Of a stretch of DNA of 64,000 nt, positions 1 through 8,246 are shown one piece after another. The notes beneath the pieces are model-generated. The model was not told where the DNA came from and made no database searches. It saw only the letters and a list, made by a program, of their open reading frames with translations. The position numbers and the translations under genes are program-made. Each line of letters begins with the position of its first letter. The first letter of the stretch is position 1. Source of the DNA: Desulfosalsimonas propionicica (GTDB lineage: Bacteria > Desulfobacterota > Desulfobacteria > Desulfobacterales > Desulfosalsimonadaceae); the NCBI RefSeq assembly GCF_013761005.1, contig NZ_JACDUS010000003.1:1-64000 (forward strand), written 5' to 3'.

Positions 1-51
1 TAAAAGTATCAAAAAAAGCGAAGCCCGTCAATACTAATAATAATATCAGTA

Positions 52-109
52 AGTTGAATTTTAATATCGGCTAAATTTCATCCCCGAAAGTTGAGATTTT
101 AATATCAGG
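52..109. repeat. Two near-identical 19-21 base direct repeats
   Basis: AGTTGAATTTTAATATCGG (52-70) and a variant with GAGATTTTAATATCAGG (89-109) lie directly in front of the small gene at 118. A third, weaker AATATCAGT match is at 43-50. The phase is about 37 bases. Their position suggests operator half-sites or a tandem-repeat remnant, but the sequence shows only the repetition. Confidence 0.4.
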
Positions 110-117
110 GAATAACA

Positions 118-270
118 ATGCGAAGACTCAAAGACATACAAATGGAACTTTCTACAGAAGAATTCCGGCAGATTCTCTCCATTGCCCTGGACGAGGACCG
201 GGATAAGGCCATGGAATTTATCCGGGATCACCTGGCCAAAAAGGTGGACAAAAAACTCCAGGAGCATTGA
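118..270 (+). CDS. Small hypothetical protein, 50 aa
   Basis: An ATG ORF of 51 codons (TGA at 268-270), too short for many gene callers. The protein is highly charged, soluble and probably helical: an N-terminal MRRLKDIQMEL, a central acidic DEDRDKAMEF stretch and a Lys-rich C terminus ending KKLQEH. There is no clear Shine-Dalgarno; the upstream sequence is AT-rich with direct repeats. The protein-like composition and the GC rise exactly at the ORF support it being coding. I do not recognise a family. It could be a stand-alone small protein or the product of a larger locus to the left of the window. It is followed by a strong terminator at 410-433. Confidence 0.45.
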   Translation: MRRLKDIQMELSTEEFRQILSIALDEDRDKAMEFIRDHLAKKVDKKLQEH

Positions 271-409
271 GTGCCGGTCTTCGAAGTCAGTTATGGCCCC
301 GGCCAGACAAATCGTTTCTCATAATCCTTTCTGCTGCTTTGCAGCAGCCCCCAGCCCCTTTCTGTCTCATGATCTGTGATCCCTGGACAATGGGAAACCA
401 TCAGGCAAA

Positions 410-440
410 TACCGCCCCGGTACCGGGGCGGTATACTTAT
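410..440. terminator. Bidirectional terminator, perfect 24-base palindrome
   Basis: Positions 410-433 form a perfect inverted repeat (arms TACCGCCCCGG / CCGGGGCGGTA around TA), followed on the plus strand by a T-rich run to about 445. It sits between the convergent small ORF (plus) and the ACR3 gene (minus), where a shared terminator is expected. Confidence 0.75.
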
Positions 441-450
441 TTTTTAGCCA

Positions 451-1518
451 TTACATGATCGGGGCTTTTTCCGGCTCCCGCGGAAACCAGTCGCGTGTTC
501 GCAGGCAGAAGCGCACCAGGGCGAGCATGATGGGCACTTCGATCAATACGCCCACAACAGTTGCAAGCGCGGCCCCGGATCCGGTGCCGTAAAGCGTTAG
601 CGCAACCGCAATGGCCACCTCAAAATGGTTGGAGGCGCCGATCTGGGAGGTGGGGGCTGCGTCTTCATAAACAATGCCAAGGGGCCTGCAGGCCAGGTAG
701 GCAAGGCCGAATATGAAAAACGTCTGGATGATCAGCGGGATAGCGATCATCACGATCACCATGGGTTGGCGGATAATGACTTCTCCCTGCAGCATGAACA
801 GGGCCACCAGCGTCACCAGCAGGGCGATCTGGGAAACGCTGCCCCAGGCTTTAATGTATACTTTTTCAAACCACTCCATTCCCTTGCGCTGAATCAGGAT
901 TTTCCTGGTCAAATAACCAACCACCAGGGGCACGCCCACGTAAACGCCCACGGTCAGGGCCAGTGTCACAAGGGGAATGGGCATGGCCACGCCCAGAAGC
1001 AGATTGCCTAATGGCGCATACAAAACAAGCATTGTCAGGGAATTGATGGCCACCATGACCAGGGTGTGGCCCATGTTGCCGCCGGAAAGATAGCTCCATA
1101 CAAAGACCATGGCCGTGCAGGGGGCAATGCCCAGCAGTATCATGCCGGCCGTGTATTCGGCCCCCATCTCCGGGGTGATAAACGGCGCCCAGATCTGGGT
1201 CATAAACAGCCATGCAAAAAATGTCATGGTAAAGGGCTTGATACCCCAGTTGACAACCAGGGTGGTCAATACGGGTTTCGGGGCTTTGACCGCTTCTACC
1301 ACCTGTTTGAAATCGATCTGGATCATGATGGGATAGATCATCAAAAACAGCAGAATCCCGATGGGCATGTTGACCTGCTGGATTGACAGCGAGTCGATAA
1401 AATTGGCCATGCCGGGAAACCCGTACCCGATCAGGATCCCGGCGGCCATGCAAAGGGCAACCCACAGGGTAAGATATTTTTCCCAGAGCCCCATAACATT
1501 TTCCTTTTTTTCGTTCAT
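451..1518 (-). CDS. arsB: Arsenite efflux transporter, ACR3 family
   Basis: This 355 aa polytopic inner-membrane protein of about 10 transmembrane segments belongs to the ACR3 branch of the BASS superfamily, which exports arsenite (and sometimes antimonite) using the membrane potential. Seen in the sequence: the family hallmark around residues 131-148, with IAPCTAM containing the conserved Cys (about 134) and a following WSYLSGG, and near the C terminus a second conserved region with GASNHFE. The length is usual for ACR3. The start is the ATG at 1518, preceded by AAGGAG. It lies 40 bases after the divergent-operator-controlled arsR on the same strand, forming a two-gene arsR-acr3 operon. No arsenate reductase lies beside it. 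Confidence 0.93.
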   Translation of the reverse strand: MNEKKENVMGLWEKYLTLWVALCMAAGILIGYGFPGMANFIDSLSIQQVNMPIGILLFLMIYPIMIQIDFKQVVEAVKAPKPVLTTLVVNWGIKPFTMTFFAWLFMTQIWAPFITPEMGAEYTAGMILLGIAPCTAMVFVWSYLSGGNMGHTLVMVAINSLTMLVLYAPLGNLLLGVAMPIPLVTLALTVGVYVGVPLVVGYLTRKILIQRKGMEWFEKVYIKAWGSVSQIALLVTLVALFMLQGEVIIRQPMVIVMIAIPLIIQTFFIFGLAYLACRPLGIVYEDAAPTSQIGASNHFEVAIAVALTLYGTGSGAALATVVGVLIEVPIMLALVRFCLRTRDWFPREPEKAPIM

Positions 1519-1558
1519 TGGTTCGTATCTCCTTTGTCAGTGTTCTGGTTGATACCGG

Positions 1559-1924
1559 CTATACTGTTGGCCTTTGCTTCCGGGCTTTGCACAATTCATC
1601 CGGCGGAAAGGACAAAATGGTTTCAAGCGCCTGCTTGTCCTTCAATATGATCCGGGAGCCGGCGACTGAAGACTTTGCCCAGTTTAAAAGCGCTTCCGGG
1701 AAGTTTTCGGACAACCGGTAGTGCACCCACCGGGCGTCCTTGCGGCTTTCAACCAGCCCGGCATTCTGCAGAACGCTCATGTGTCTTGAAACCGTCGGTG
1801 TTGACACCTGCAGAAGCTCGGTGATCTGGCAGACGCAAAGTTCATCATGTGCTGACAGGGCCATGACGACCCGAAGGCGGTTGCCGTCGGAAAGCGCTTT
1901 GATTTGTTTGAGTGTTTTTTCCAT
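1559..1924 (-). CDS. arsR: ArsR/SmtB-family metalloregulator of the acr3 operon
   Basis: A 121 aa winged-helix repressor. ELCVC at residues 28-32 matches the ELCVCDL-type metal-binding motif at the start of helix alpha3 in classic As(III) sensors, where the two Cys bind arsenite and release DNA. The recognition helix follows (STPTVSRHMSVL, about 41-52) and then a wing with KDARWVHYRL. It is the first gene of the arsR-acr3 operon. Its own promoter contains a 7-base inverted repeat (1955-1976), the probable autoregulatory operator. It differs in detail from the second ArsR at 26678-27052, and their operators are unrelated in sequence, so two separate regulons are likely. Confidence 0.92.
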   Translation of the reverse strand: MEKTLKQIKALSDGNRLRVVMALSAHDELCVCQITELLQVSTPTVSRHMSVLQNAGLVESRKDARWVHYRLSENFPEALLNWAKSSVAGSRIILKDKQALETILSFPPDELCKARKQRPTV

Positions 1925-1954
1925 TTAGAATATCTTGGTTATTTAAAATTTGCA

Positions 1955-1976
1955 TATTTAGTTAATTGTCTAAATA
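1955..1976. promoter_or_regulatory. Probable ArsR operator
   Basis: Perfect 7-base arms TATTTAG / CTAAATA separated by 8 bases, 31 bases upstream of the arsR start. On the minus strand the repeat overlaps a plausible -35 (TAGACA), with an AT-rich -10 (TTAAAT) downstream. Location and symmetry fit an ArsR autoregulatory site; binding itself is inferred. Confidence 0.65.
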
Positions 1977-2028
1977 AAATAAAAACACAGGCCGGGCATG
2001 TCAAGAAAAAATTCAATTTTTTTATATT

Positions 2029-2361
2029 TCACAAATCCGGCCGGTTGTCTGCGGCGCTTTTGATGATTTCATAGACATCCGCAGGCTCCATGTCATGCTG
2101 ATCGACAATCTGTCTGATGCGCGAATCCGGGGTGGCCGCTATATCAATGTGGAGACACAGGGCGATCAGAAAAAGAAGGCCCACCAGGATATGCTGATCG
2201 GACCATTGCGTCTTGGTCAGCCCCAGAAAGCGCCAGTCCACCCAATGGGCCACCCGGCCCTGGGGTGCAATGTAGAGCGCAATGCTGTTTAGCACGACCA
2301 CAAGAAATGACAGCAATGCGGTCAGGGAAACAATCTTTTTGATTTTTATCTGCTGATTCAT
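2029..2361 (-). CDS. DUF4405-type membrane protein, shortened
   Basis: This 110 aa protein has two predicted transmembrane helices (about 10-32 and 56-76). A WVDWRFLGLTKTQW segment followed by an H in QHILVG and a second H in LCLHI resembles DUF4405 membrane proteins, whose paired His may bind haem (recalled family knowledge, not demonstrated here). Directly after the second helix comes a polar tail (PDSRIRQIVDQHDMEPADVYEII) that in longer relatives I would expect further downstream, so this copy may carry an internal deletion. It is transcribed divergently from the sigma-54 activator at 2535. The start ATG (2361) has a GGGG-AAAGC upstream. Function unknown. Confidence 0.7.
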   Translation of the reverse strand: MNQQIKIKKIVSLTALLSFLVVVLNSIALYIAPQGRVAHWVDWRFLGLTKTQWSDQHILVGLLFLIALCLHIDIAATPDSRIRQIVDQHDMEPADVYEIIKSAADNRPDL

Positions 2362-2534
2362 GCTTTTCCCCTTTTCATAAAGAATAGCAGGTTTCCGCGG
2401 TCGCAGTTGCGATTCAATACTTTTTATGCAGGATCAGGGCAAAATATACAAGCGGTTTTCATGTCGCACGCCAGGGAAAAACAGGGAGAAACAGGGACGT
2501 TGACAAACCGGCAAAACAACCGGATAATGACGCC

Positions 2535-3938
2535 ATGGAAAAGGGTCGAAAACAAAAAAATCCGTCCTTGCCGGACAACCTCCGGCCTGTTTTCTGCGAC
2601 ATCACCTCTCTTATCCAGTCGCCATGCTGCACTATTTTGGAAAGCATCAGTGACGGCGTCTTTACCATAGACAGGGAAAAACGGATCACCTCTTTTAACC
2701 GGGCGGCAGAACATATTACCGGCCTTGCCCGGCAGGAAGCCGTCGGCCAGTTCTGCTTTGATGTATTCCGGGCCGATATTTGTGCCAAAAACTGTGCACT
2801 GGAAAAAACGCTTTTAAATGAAGCCCCGCAGATTAATATTTCCGCCCGGATCATTACACAGCAGGGCGAGCAGAAGCCCATCAGCCTGAGCACCAATATC
2901 CTCCGCAATGCCAAAGGCGAGGTCATCGGCGGTGTGGAGACCTTCAGAGACCTTTCGGACTTAAAGGAACTGCAGCGCCGGCTTGACCGGCAGTATGTCA
3001 GGGAAGACATTGTCGGCAAAAGTCCCCAAATGCAGAAAATCCTTTCTTTTCTGCCCGATATTGCCGAAAGCGACAGTTCCGTTTTGATCCAGGGTCCCAC
3101 CGGCACCGGAAAAGAGCTGGCTGCCCGGGCCATTCACAATCTGAGCCGGCGAAACAAGGGTCCGTTTGTTGCGGTCAATTGTGCCGCGCTGCCCGAAGGA
3201 CTGCTCGAATCCGAGCTGTTCGGCCATGTCAAAGGAGCGTTTACCGGAGCAGTCCGGGATAAGTCCGGATATTTCCTTGCAGCCGACCAGGGGACCCTGT
3301 TTCTCGATGAAATCGGGACCACGCCGTTTGCCTTTCAATCCGATCTGCTCCGGGTTTTAGAGAGCCGGGAATTTACCCCGGTTGGCGGCACCCGCACTGT
3401 GAAATCGGATTTCCGGATCATTGCAGCGGCCAATCTTCCGCTAAAACAGCGGGTGGCAGATGGGGAATTCAGAGAAGACCTTTTTTACCGCCTGAATGTG
3501 GTCACACTGGAACTGCCGCCCCTGAGTGAAAGAAGAGAAGATATCCCCCTTCTGGCGGACCGGTTTATTGAAAAGCTGAAGCTGAGCAAAGGGAAAAACA
3601 TCCGGGAAATTGCACCGGATGCCCTGCAGGCACTTATGGAATATTGGTTTCCCGGCAATGTCCGGGAACTGGAAAACGCCATTGAGTATGCTTTTATTAC
3701 CTGCAAGGATTCGGTTATCAGAAAACAGCACCTTCCCCCGGAAATTGCACAGAAAGAAGGTCCGGCAGCCCCCCGGCTGTCTGAGCAGCAGCAGATTGAA
3801 GCCGAAAAGATCCGCACTTTCCTGAGGCAAAACGCAAACAGCCGGGAAAAGACCGCAAAAGCCCTTGGCATCAGCCGGAGCACCCTCTGGCGGAAAATGA
3901 AGAAACTGGGCATCACCCCGCCTGAAAGTGAAACATAG
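2535..3938 (+). CDS. PAS-domain sigma-54-dependent transcriptional activator
   Basis: A 467 aa bacterial enhancer-binding protein. It has an N-terminal PAS domain (about 34-140) with three Cys at about 74, 82 and 87 (C-x7-C-x4-C), which could bind a metal or Fe-S cluster. The AAA+ domain follows, with Walker A GPTGTGKE (187-194), the sigma-54-contacting GAFTGA loop (234-239) and Walker B LFLDEIG. A C-terminal Fis-type HTH (about 427-460, including [11 protein letters not shown]) completes it. All parts needed to activate sigma-54 RNA polymerase are present. The gene lies directly upstream of a probable sigma-54 promoter (4064-4078) and a four-gene operon, so it is the likely local activator. 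The Cys pattern suggests redox or metal sensing (inference). The start ATG has only a weak ribosome-binding site. Confidence 0.92.
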   Translation: MEKGRKQKNPSLPDNLRPVFCDITSLIQSPCCTILESISDGVFTIDREKRITSFNRAAEHITGLARQEAVGQFCFDVFRADICAKNCALEKTLLNEAPQINISARIITQQGEQKPISLSTNILRNAKGEVIGGVETFRDLSDLKELQRRLDRQYVREDIVGKSPQMQKILSFLPDIAESDSSVLIQGPTGTGKELAARAIHNLSRRNKGPFVAVNCAALPEGLLESELFGHVKGAFTGAVRDKSGYFLAADQGTLFLDEIGTTPFAFQSDLLRVLESREFTPVGGTRTVKSDFRIIAAANLPLKQRVADGEFREDLFYRLNVVTLELPPLSERREDIPLLADRFIEKLKLSKGKNIREIAPDALQALMEYWFPGNVRELENAIEYAFITCKDSVIRKQHLPPEIAQKEGPAAPRLSEQQQIEAEKIRTFLRQNANSREKTAKALGISRSTLWRKMKKLGITPPESET

Positions 3939-4027
3939 CCTGAAACGGTTTCATTTTTTGCAACATCCCCGGCCATCCAAAACCGCCGCCGTTTTTCCTT
4001 ATTTACTTTCAACACACTGAAATTTCA
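3923..4027. promoter_or_regulatory. Cluster of TGAAA/TTTCA half-sites, candidate activator-binding region
   Basis: The end of the activator gene and the gap after it contain TGAAA at about 3923 and 3929, a palindrome TGAAA-CGG-TTTCA at 3941-3953 and TGAAATTTCA at 4018-4027. They lie 40-140 bases upstream of the -24/-12 element, the usual distance for upstream activating sequences. That the neighbouring activator binds them is inference. Confidence 0.5.
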
Positions 4028-4063
4028 ACAATATTTAGTGTTGTGCCAAGCTGCTGCTCATGC

Positions 4064-4078
4064 TGGCACCAATTATGC
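4064..4078 (+). promoter_or_regulatory. Probable sigma-54 (-24/-12) promoter
   Basis: TGGCAC-CAATT-ATGC matches the TGGCAC-N5-TTGC consensus with one mismatch in the -12 half. It lies about 110 bases before the NifX-like gene and directly after a gene for a sigma-54 activator. Confidence 0.65.
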
Positions 4079-4186
4079 TTATATATGAGAAAGTAAAGGC
4101 ATGCCCCGGGATCTGAAGGGTTTTCATGGCTTCGGGTCACAGGGATAAAACCCGTTTAAACCAAAAATATATCATTGGGAGCAGAA

Positions 4187-4498
4187 ATGATTGTGGGGGT
4201 CCCTTTATTCGGCAGGCGGGTGGCTCCGTATTTCGGAAGTTCCCCTGCCATCGTGTTTTATGAAGTGCAACACGGAACCATCCGGGAAAAATGGATAATG
4301 GAACCGGACACCGATGATCCCATGGAAATGGCCCGTAAAATCGTCAAGGTGAAAACAGATGTCCTGGTCTGCGGGGGCATTCAGAAATTCTGCAGGCAGT
4401 GGCTGCAACTGCAGGGAGTTGCTGTTGTGGAAAATCAAAAAGGAGAAGCCGAACAGGTGGTGACGAGCCTGACGGCATCGGAAGGGTTTTCGGCATAA
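4187..4498 (+). CDS. NifX/NifB-like (dinitrogenase Fe-Mo cofactor domain) protein
   Basis: A 103 aa single-domain protein of the dinitrogenase iron-molybdenum cofactor biosynthesis family (NifX/NafY/NifB C-terminal fold; Pfam PF02579 from memory). Seen: the N-terminal IVGVPLFGRRVAPYFG, matching the family's VPVxxxRVxPxFxxA pattern, and a central VLVCGGIQKFC equivalent to the conserved CGG/G-I segment. I prefer the ATG at 4187, with GGGAG at the right distance, over an upstream TTG. Members outside nif clusters bind or carry Fe-S/Mo-type cofactors; the exact cargo is unknown. It is the first gene of an operon with a cyclase, a rhodanese and a TauE/SafE permease. No nifHDK genes are in the window. 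Confidence 0.82.
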   Translation: MIVGVPLFGRRVAPYFGSSPAIVFYEVQHGTIREKWIMEPDTDDPMEMARKIVKVKTDVLVCGGIQKFCRQWLQLQGVAVVENQKGEAEQVVTSLTASEGFSA

Positions 4499-4534
4499 TA
4501 CAGTTGCGGTATCAAGGAAAGGACGTGTTTATCA

Positions 4535-6202
4535 ATGGAGCGGGTGCGGACAAAGAGGGGCAGCGATTTTGAAAATGGAGGGTTCCCCCGCTGGAGAATC
4601 TATTTCAGCCTCTATTTCCGCAATATTGGGGCCAATTTGCTGGGATTGGCCATTATCCTGGTTCTGAATTTTTTTACCCCCATGACCTCAGAATGGGTCG
4701 GCAAAGCGCTTCTGGAAAACGGCACCGGGCATTACCTGATGATGCTTTTCCCGTTTATCCTTATTTTGGTTGCCCTGCTGCAGTATCAGTTTCAGAGCCC
4801 GGTGTTCGCTTACCTTTCCGCCCGGGCCCGGGGGGAACAGTGTGACCAAAACAGCGAGGAAAAGGTCAAAAAACGGGTCCTGAACCTGCCGATCATTCTG
4901 GCTGCCACCAACCTGGCGGTCTACATTGCCGTGCCCCTTGTTCTGATCTGCTATTTCTGGACTTTTGATATATTTTTTATGGATGTCAGGATTGTCTCAC
5001 TTCTTTTCTTTCGCTCGGTGATGATCGGTCTGATTACGGCTTGCCTGTCGTTTTTTATCGTGGAAAGCTATGCCAGGAATGGCTGCATTCCCCTGGTTTT
5101 TCCGCAAGGCGGCCTGACCCGGGTGCCCGGAGCTGTGCGTATCGATGTCATGCGCCGGATTCGGCTGCTCAATCTTACCGGCACGCTTACTCCTTTTTTG
5201 ATTCTGGTGGTGACCCTGGCCTTTGTTTTGTGGGACGTGATGGGTGAGCCGGATTTTTCCCGCCAGCTCGTTTTTGATATTTTTTCCTTTACCCTGGTGC
5301 TGTGCGCGATTTTCGTGGTGATTGGATTCCGGCTCAACCGCCTGGTGGGCCGCTCCATGGTCGAACCCATTTATGCCATGCTCGATGTGGTGGCAAAGGT
5401 GGAAAAAGGCGATTTTACCCAGCGGATGCGGGTGGTGTCCAATGACGAACTCGGGGTTCTGGCAGAGGCCGGCAACCGGATGATCCAGGGACTGGCCGAG
5501 CGCGAGCGAGTCCGGGAATCCTTTGGCCGATATGTCACCCCGGAGATTCGGGACAAGATCCTTTCCGGCGAGATTCCGCTGGACGGGGAAAAAAAGACGG
5601 CCACCCTGCTTTTTGCCGATTTGCGGAATTTTAGCCCGTTTGTGGAGTCAAACGCACCCGAAGAGGTGATCCTGAGTATGCGTGAATACTTTACCAGGAT
5701 GGAGGAGGCGGTCCGGGCCAATGACGGGCTTGTCCTCCAGTATGTCGGTGATGAGATCGAGGCGGTATTCGGCGTTCCCCTGGAAGTTGAGGATCATGCG
5801 GATAAAGCGGTTTCTGCGGCGCTGCGGATGCGCCGGGGGCTGGCCGAGCTCAATGAAAAAAGGCGGCTGCAAGGCAGTCCGCCTTTCCGCCATGGGGTGG
5901 GTATCTGTTCCGGGCCGGTGCTGGCTGGAAATACCGGCAGCAGGGACCATCCCGCTTACGCACTGATCGGGGATACGGTCAATCGGGCCTCCAGGATACA
6001 GGAACTCACCAAGGAGCTTGACTGCGATATACTCATCGCCCGGGAGACCAGGGAGTTGCTTCGCGCTGAATATCGGCTGCGCGAAAAAGGCGCTTACAAA
6101 GTAAAGGGCCATATGAAACCAGTTGAAACCTACGAGCTTATTGCCGATGATCAACAGAAGGGCAATGTTTTAAATGACCAGGATGACAAAGCTGAATTTT
6201 AA
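4535..6202 (+). CDS. Membrane-bound class III adenylate/guanylate cyclase
   Basis: A 555 aa protein with about six transmembrane helices in the N-terminal 265 residues, a HAMP-like linker (about 266-320) and a C-terminal class III nucleotide cyclase domain (about 350-530). The two metal-binding Asp (about D362 in FADLRNF and D406 in YVGDE) and the transition-state Asn/Arg (about N483 and R487 in VNRASR) are all present, so catalysis is likely. The residues that normally select adenine are changed: the usual Lys is Gln (about 402, LQYVGD) and the usual Asp is Ala (about 474, HPAYALIGD). Whether it makes cAMP, cGMP or something else is therefore open. It is the second gene of the sigma-54-type operon, 36 bases after the NifX-like gene. 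Confidence 0.9.
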   Translation: MERVRTKRGSDFENGGFPRWRIYFSLYFRNIGANLLGLAIILVLNFFTPMTSEWVGKALLENGTGHYLMMLFPFILILVALLQYQFQSPVFAYLSARARGEQCDQNSEEKVKKRVLNLPIILAATNLAVYIAVPLVLICYFWTFDIFFMDVRIVSLLFFRSVMIGLITACLSFFIVESYARNGCIPLVFPQGGLTRVPGAVRIDVMRRIRLLNLTGTLTPFLILVVTLAFVLWDVMGEPDFSRQLVFDIFSFTLVLCAIFVVIGFRLNRLVGRSMVEPIYAMLDVVAKVEKGDFTQRMRVVSNDELGVLAEAGNRMIQGLAERERVRESFGRYVTPEIRDKILSGEIPLDGEKKTATLLFADLRNFSPFVESNAPEEVILSMREYFTRMEEAVRANDGLVLQYVGDEIEAVFGVPLEVEDHADKAVSAALRMRRGLAELNEKRRLQGSPPFRHGVGICSGPVLAGNTGSRDHPAYALIGDTVNRASRIQELTKELDCDILIARETRELLRAEYRLREKGAYKVKGHMKPVETYELIADDQQKGNVLNDQDDKAEF

Positions 6203-6220
6203 ATAAAAAAGGAGGAAATC

Positions 6221-6622
6221 ATGGAACAGGTGTTAAAAAGTTTGACGCTTGAGTTTTTTGGCAGCGGGCAGCACAAGTTGACACCGGAAAAATTGTTTGA
6301 AACAGAGTCTGCCATTTTGCTGGATGTGCGATCCAGAGAAGAAGCGGCCTCCCTGTCCATCAACTTGAAAGCACACGAAAATATCGAGTGCCGGCATATC
6401 CCGATAAATGAAATGCCTGACCGATTTGATGAACTGCCGAAGAATCGTTTAATCGCGGTTTTCTGTCCGGCACAGGTCCGCTCCTCAATTGTCTATGCTT
6501 TTCTGCTGACCAAGGGGTTTGAGCAGGCAAAGGTTTTGGAGGGCGGTTATAACGCGCTTACCGAGGCCATCAAGCCGGGCATGCTCCTGAAACACATCCG
6601 GACCGAAGAGCAAAGGAGATAA
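6221..6622 (+). CDS. Rhodanese-like sulfurtransferase
   Basis: A 133 aa single-domain rhodanese without signal peptide, therefore cytoplasmic. Seen: the LLDVRSREE motif (about 33-41) and the active-site loop CPAQVRSS starting at Cys82, which fits the six-residue C-x4-R sulfurtransferase loop. A closing VLEGGYNAL is the usual structural motif. GGAGG lies just before the ATG. It sits between a cyclase and a TauE/SafE permease in one operon; the pairing of rhodanese and TauE/SafE is commonly seen with sulfite, thiosulfate or sulfane-sulfur handling. Its sulfur donor and acceptor cannot be read from sequence. Confidence 0.88.
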   Translation: MEQVLKSLTLEFFGSGQHKLTPEKLFETESAILLDVRSREEAASLSINLKAHENIECRHIPINEMPDRFDELPKNRLIAVFCPAQVRSSIVYAFLLTKGFEQAKVLEGGYNALTEAIKPGMLLKHIRTEEQRR

Positions 6623-6628
6623 GCACTG

Positions 6629-7423
6629 ATGATGAATCTGGTCATTTGCTGTGCGCTGATTTTTATCGTGGCGGTCACCATGACAATGGTGGGCAAAGGG
6701 GGCGGCAATTTTTATGTGGTGATTCTGGCCATAGGCGGCCTTCCCATGCACCAGGCCGCTACTACCGGTCAGTTCATCCTTTTTGCTGCATCTGTGGCGG
6801 CCATGATCGTTTTTCAAAAAAACAAGGCCGTGTCATGGCCGCTGGCCTTTTTGGTCGGCGGCCTGACGGCTGTGGCCGCACTGGGCGGCGGCTACTTTTC
6901 GCATCTGTTCAGCGGTTTTGCCCTGAAAATCATCTTTGCGGGCATGCTGGCTGCCGCTGGTGCTGTCATGCTGGTTCCGGTTTCCGAAAACAAGCATCCG
7001 GAACGAACCCCGAGGTTTGGCACGTTATCCCTGAAATCAGGAGAGGATCGCTATTTTGTTAATCTCTGGATTGCTGTGCCTGTAACACTGCTCACCGGTT
7101 TTGGCTCCGGCATGGTCGGGGTCTCCGGCGGATCCTTTCTGGTGCCCCTGATGGTTGTCGCCTGCGGGGTGTCCATGCACAAAGCTGTGGGGACCGCCTC
7201 GATATTGATTGCGGCCATTGCCTTTATGGGGTTTACCGGCCATGCCGTGCAGGGCGATTTTAATCCGCAATGGGCGCTGCCTCTGGCTGCAATGACGGTT
7301 CTCGGGGGCATTCTCGGCGGAAATTTTGCCCTGAACACGAAGCCGAAATACCTGAAACAGATATTTGCCTATACAAATTGGCTGGCGGCGGCTTTTATGG
7401 TGATCAATGCAGTGATGGTGTGA
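6629..7423 (+). CDS. TauE/SafE-family anion permease
   Basis: A 264 aa integral membrane protein of 7-8 helices in two homologous halves. Each half carries a glycine-rich signature: GKGGGNFYVVIL near residues 23-34, and GVSGGSFLVPLMV near 164-176. This is typical of the TauE/SafE/YfcA permeases, proposed exporters or importers of sulfite, sulfoacetate or related sulfur anions. It starts six bases after the rhodanese stop, with AAGGAG before the first ATG, and is the last gene of the operon. With the upstream rhodanese it suggests transport of an oxidised sulfur compound, but the substrate is not proven. Confidence 0.87.
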   Translation: MMNLVICCALIFIVAVTMTMVGKGGGNFYVVILAIGGLPMHQAATTGQFILFAASVAAMIVFQKNKAVSWPLAFLVGGLTAVAALGGGYFSHLFSGFALKIIFAGMLAAAGAVMLVPVSENKHPERTPRFGTLSLKSGEDRYFVNLWIAVPVTLLTGFGSGMVGVSGGSFLVPLMVVACGVSMHKAVGTASILIAAIAFMGFTGHAVQGDFNPQWALPLAAMTVLGGILGGNFALNTKPKYLKQIFAYTNWLAAAFMVINAVMV

Positions 7424-7463
7424 TGTGTGATTCATTTTCATCCGAAACGCCTTTTTACGGCAG

Positions 7464-8246
7464 CTATTTTCTCTGGCTCCAGAATAGCAGAAAACCCCCT
7501 GCCGCGATCATGGGCAGGGACAGGATCTGGCCCATGGTCAGAAAATCAAGGGCCACAAAGCCAAGATGGAGGTCGGGCTGCCGGAAAAATTCCACCAGAA
7601 AGCGGAAAAACCCGTAAAGAAGCAGAAAAAGTCCGAGAACCATGCCTCTGGGCCGCGGCTGCCGGGGAAAAAACCAGAGAATGAAAAATAAGACCACGCC
7701 TTCCAGCAGGGCTTCATAGAGCTGGCTGGGATGGCGGGGCACTGCGCCGGCACCCGGTCCGGGAAAAACCATCGCCCAGGGCACATCGCCGGGCCGGCCC
7801 CAGAGCTCGGCGTTGATAAAGTTGCCGATGCGGCCGGCAAAAAGGCCCGGCGGGGCCAGGGGGGCGACAAAATCCCCCAGATCCAGGAAATGGATATCAT
7901 GTCGTTTCGCAAAAACCGAACCCGCCGCCACAATGCCGAGCAGTCCGCCGTGAAAGGACATCCCCCCGTGCCAGACCTTGAATATCTCCAATGGATCGGT
8001 GACCAATGCGGCGCTGTCGTAAAAGATCATGTAGCCCATCCTTGCGCCGATGAGAAGGCCGACTATGGCATAGAAGGCCAGGTCCTGAAACTGTGCCGGC
8101 GTCATCGGCGAATCCTTGCGCCTGGCGCGCCTGGTGCCCAGCACTAGGGCGGCGGCAAAACCGATAACATACATCAGCCCGTACCAGCGCACAGCCAGCG
8201 GGCCGATTTCAAATACAACCGGGTCTATTTCGGGCAGGACAATCAT
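7464..8246 (-). CDS. lgt: Prolipoprotein diacylglyceryl transferase
   Basis: A 260 aa inner-membrane enzyme with about seven helices that transfers diacylglyceryl from phosphatidylglycerol to the lipobox Cys of prolipoproteins. Seen: WYGLMYVIGF in the first helix, HGGMSFHGG (about 93-101), the Lgt signature GRIGNFIN (about 138-145) and RHPSQLYEA. Length is normal. Its ATG overlaps the stop of the preceding BASS transporter by four bases, so it is the last gene of the seven-gene RND operon. That operon encodes at least two predicted lipoproteins (adaptor at 18141 and TolC-like protein at 13593), which are Lgt substrates. Whether another lgt exists elsewhere in the genome cannot be told here. 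Confidence 0.95.
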   Translation of the reverse strand: MIVLPEIDPVVFEIGPLAVRWYGLMYVIGFAAALVLGTRRARRKDSPMTPAQFQDLAFYAIVGLLIGARMGYMIFYDSAALVTDPLEIFKVWHGGMSFHGGLLGIVAAGSVFAKRHDIHFLDLGDFVAPLAPPGLFAGRIGNFINAELWGRPGDVPWAMVFPGPGAGAVPRHPSQLYEALLEGVVLFFILWFFPRQPRPRGMVLGLFLLLYGFFRFLVEFFRQPDLHLGFVALDFLTMGQILSLPMIAAGGFLLFWSQRK

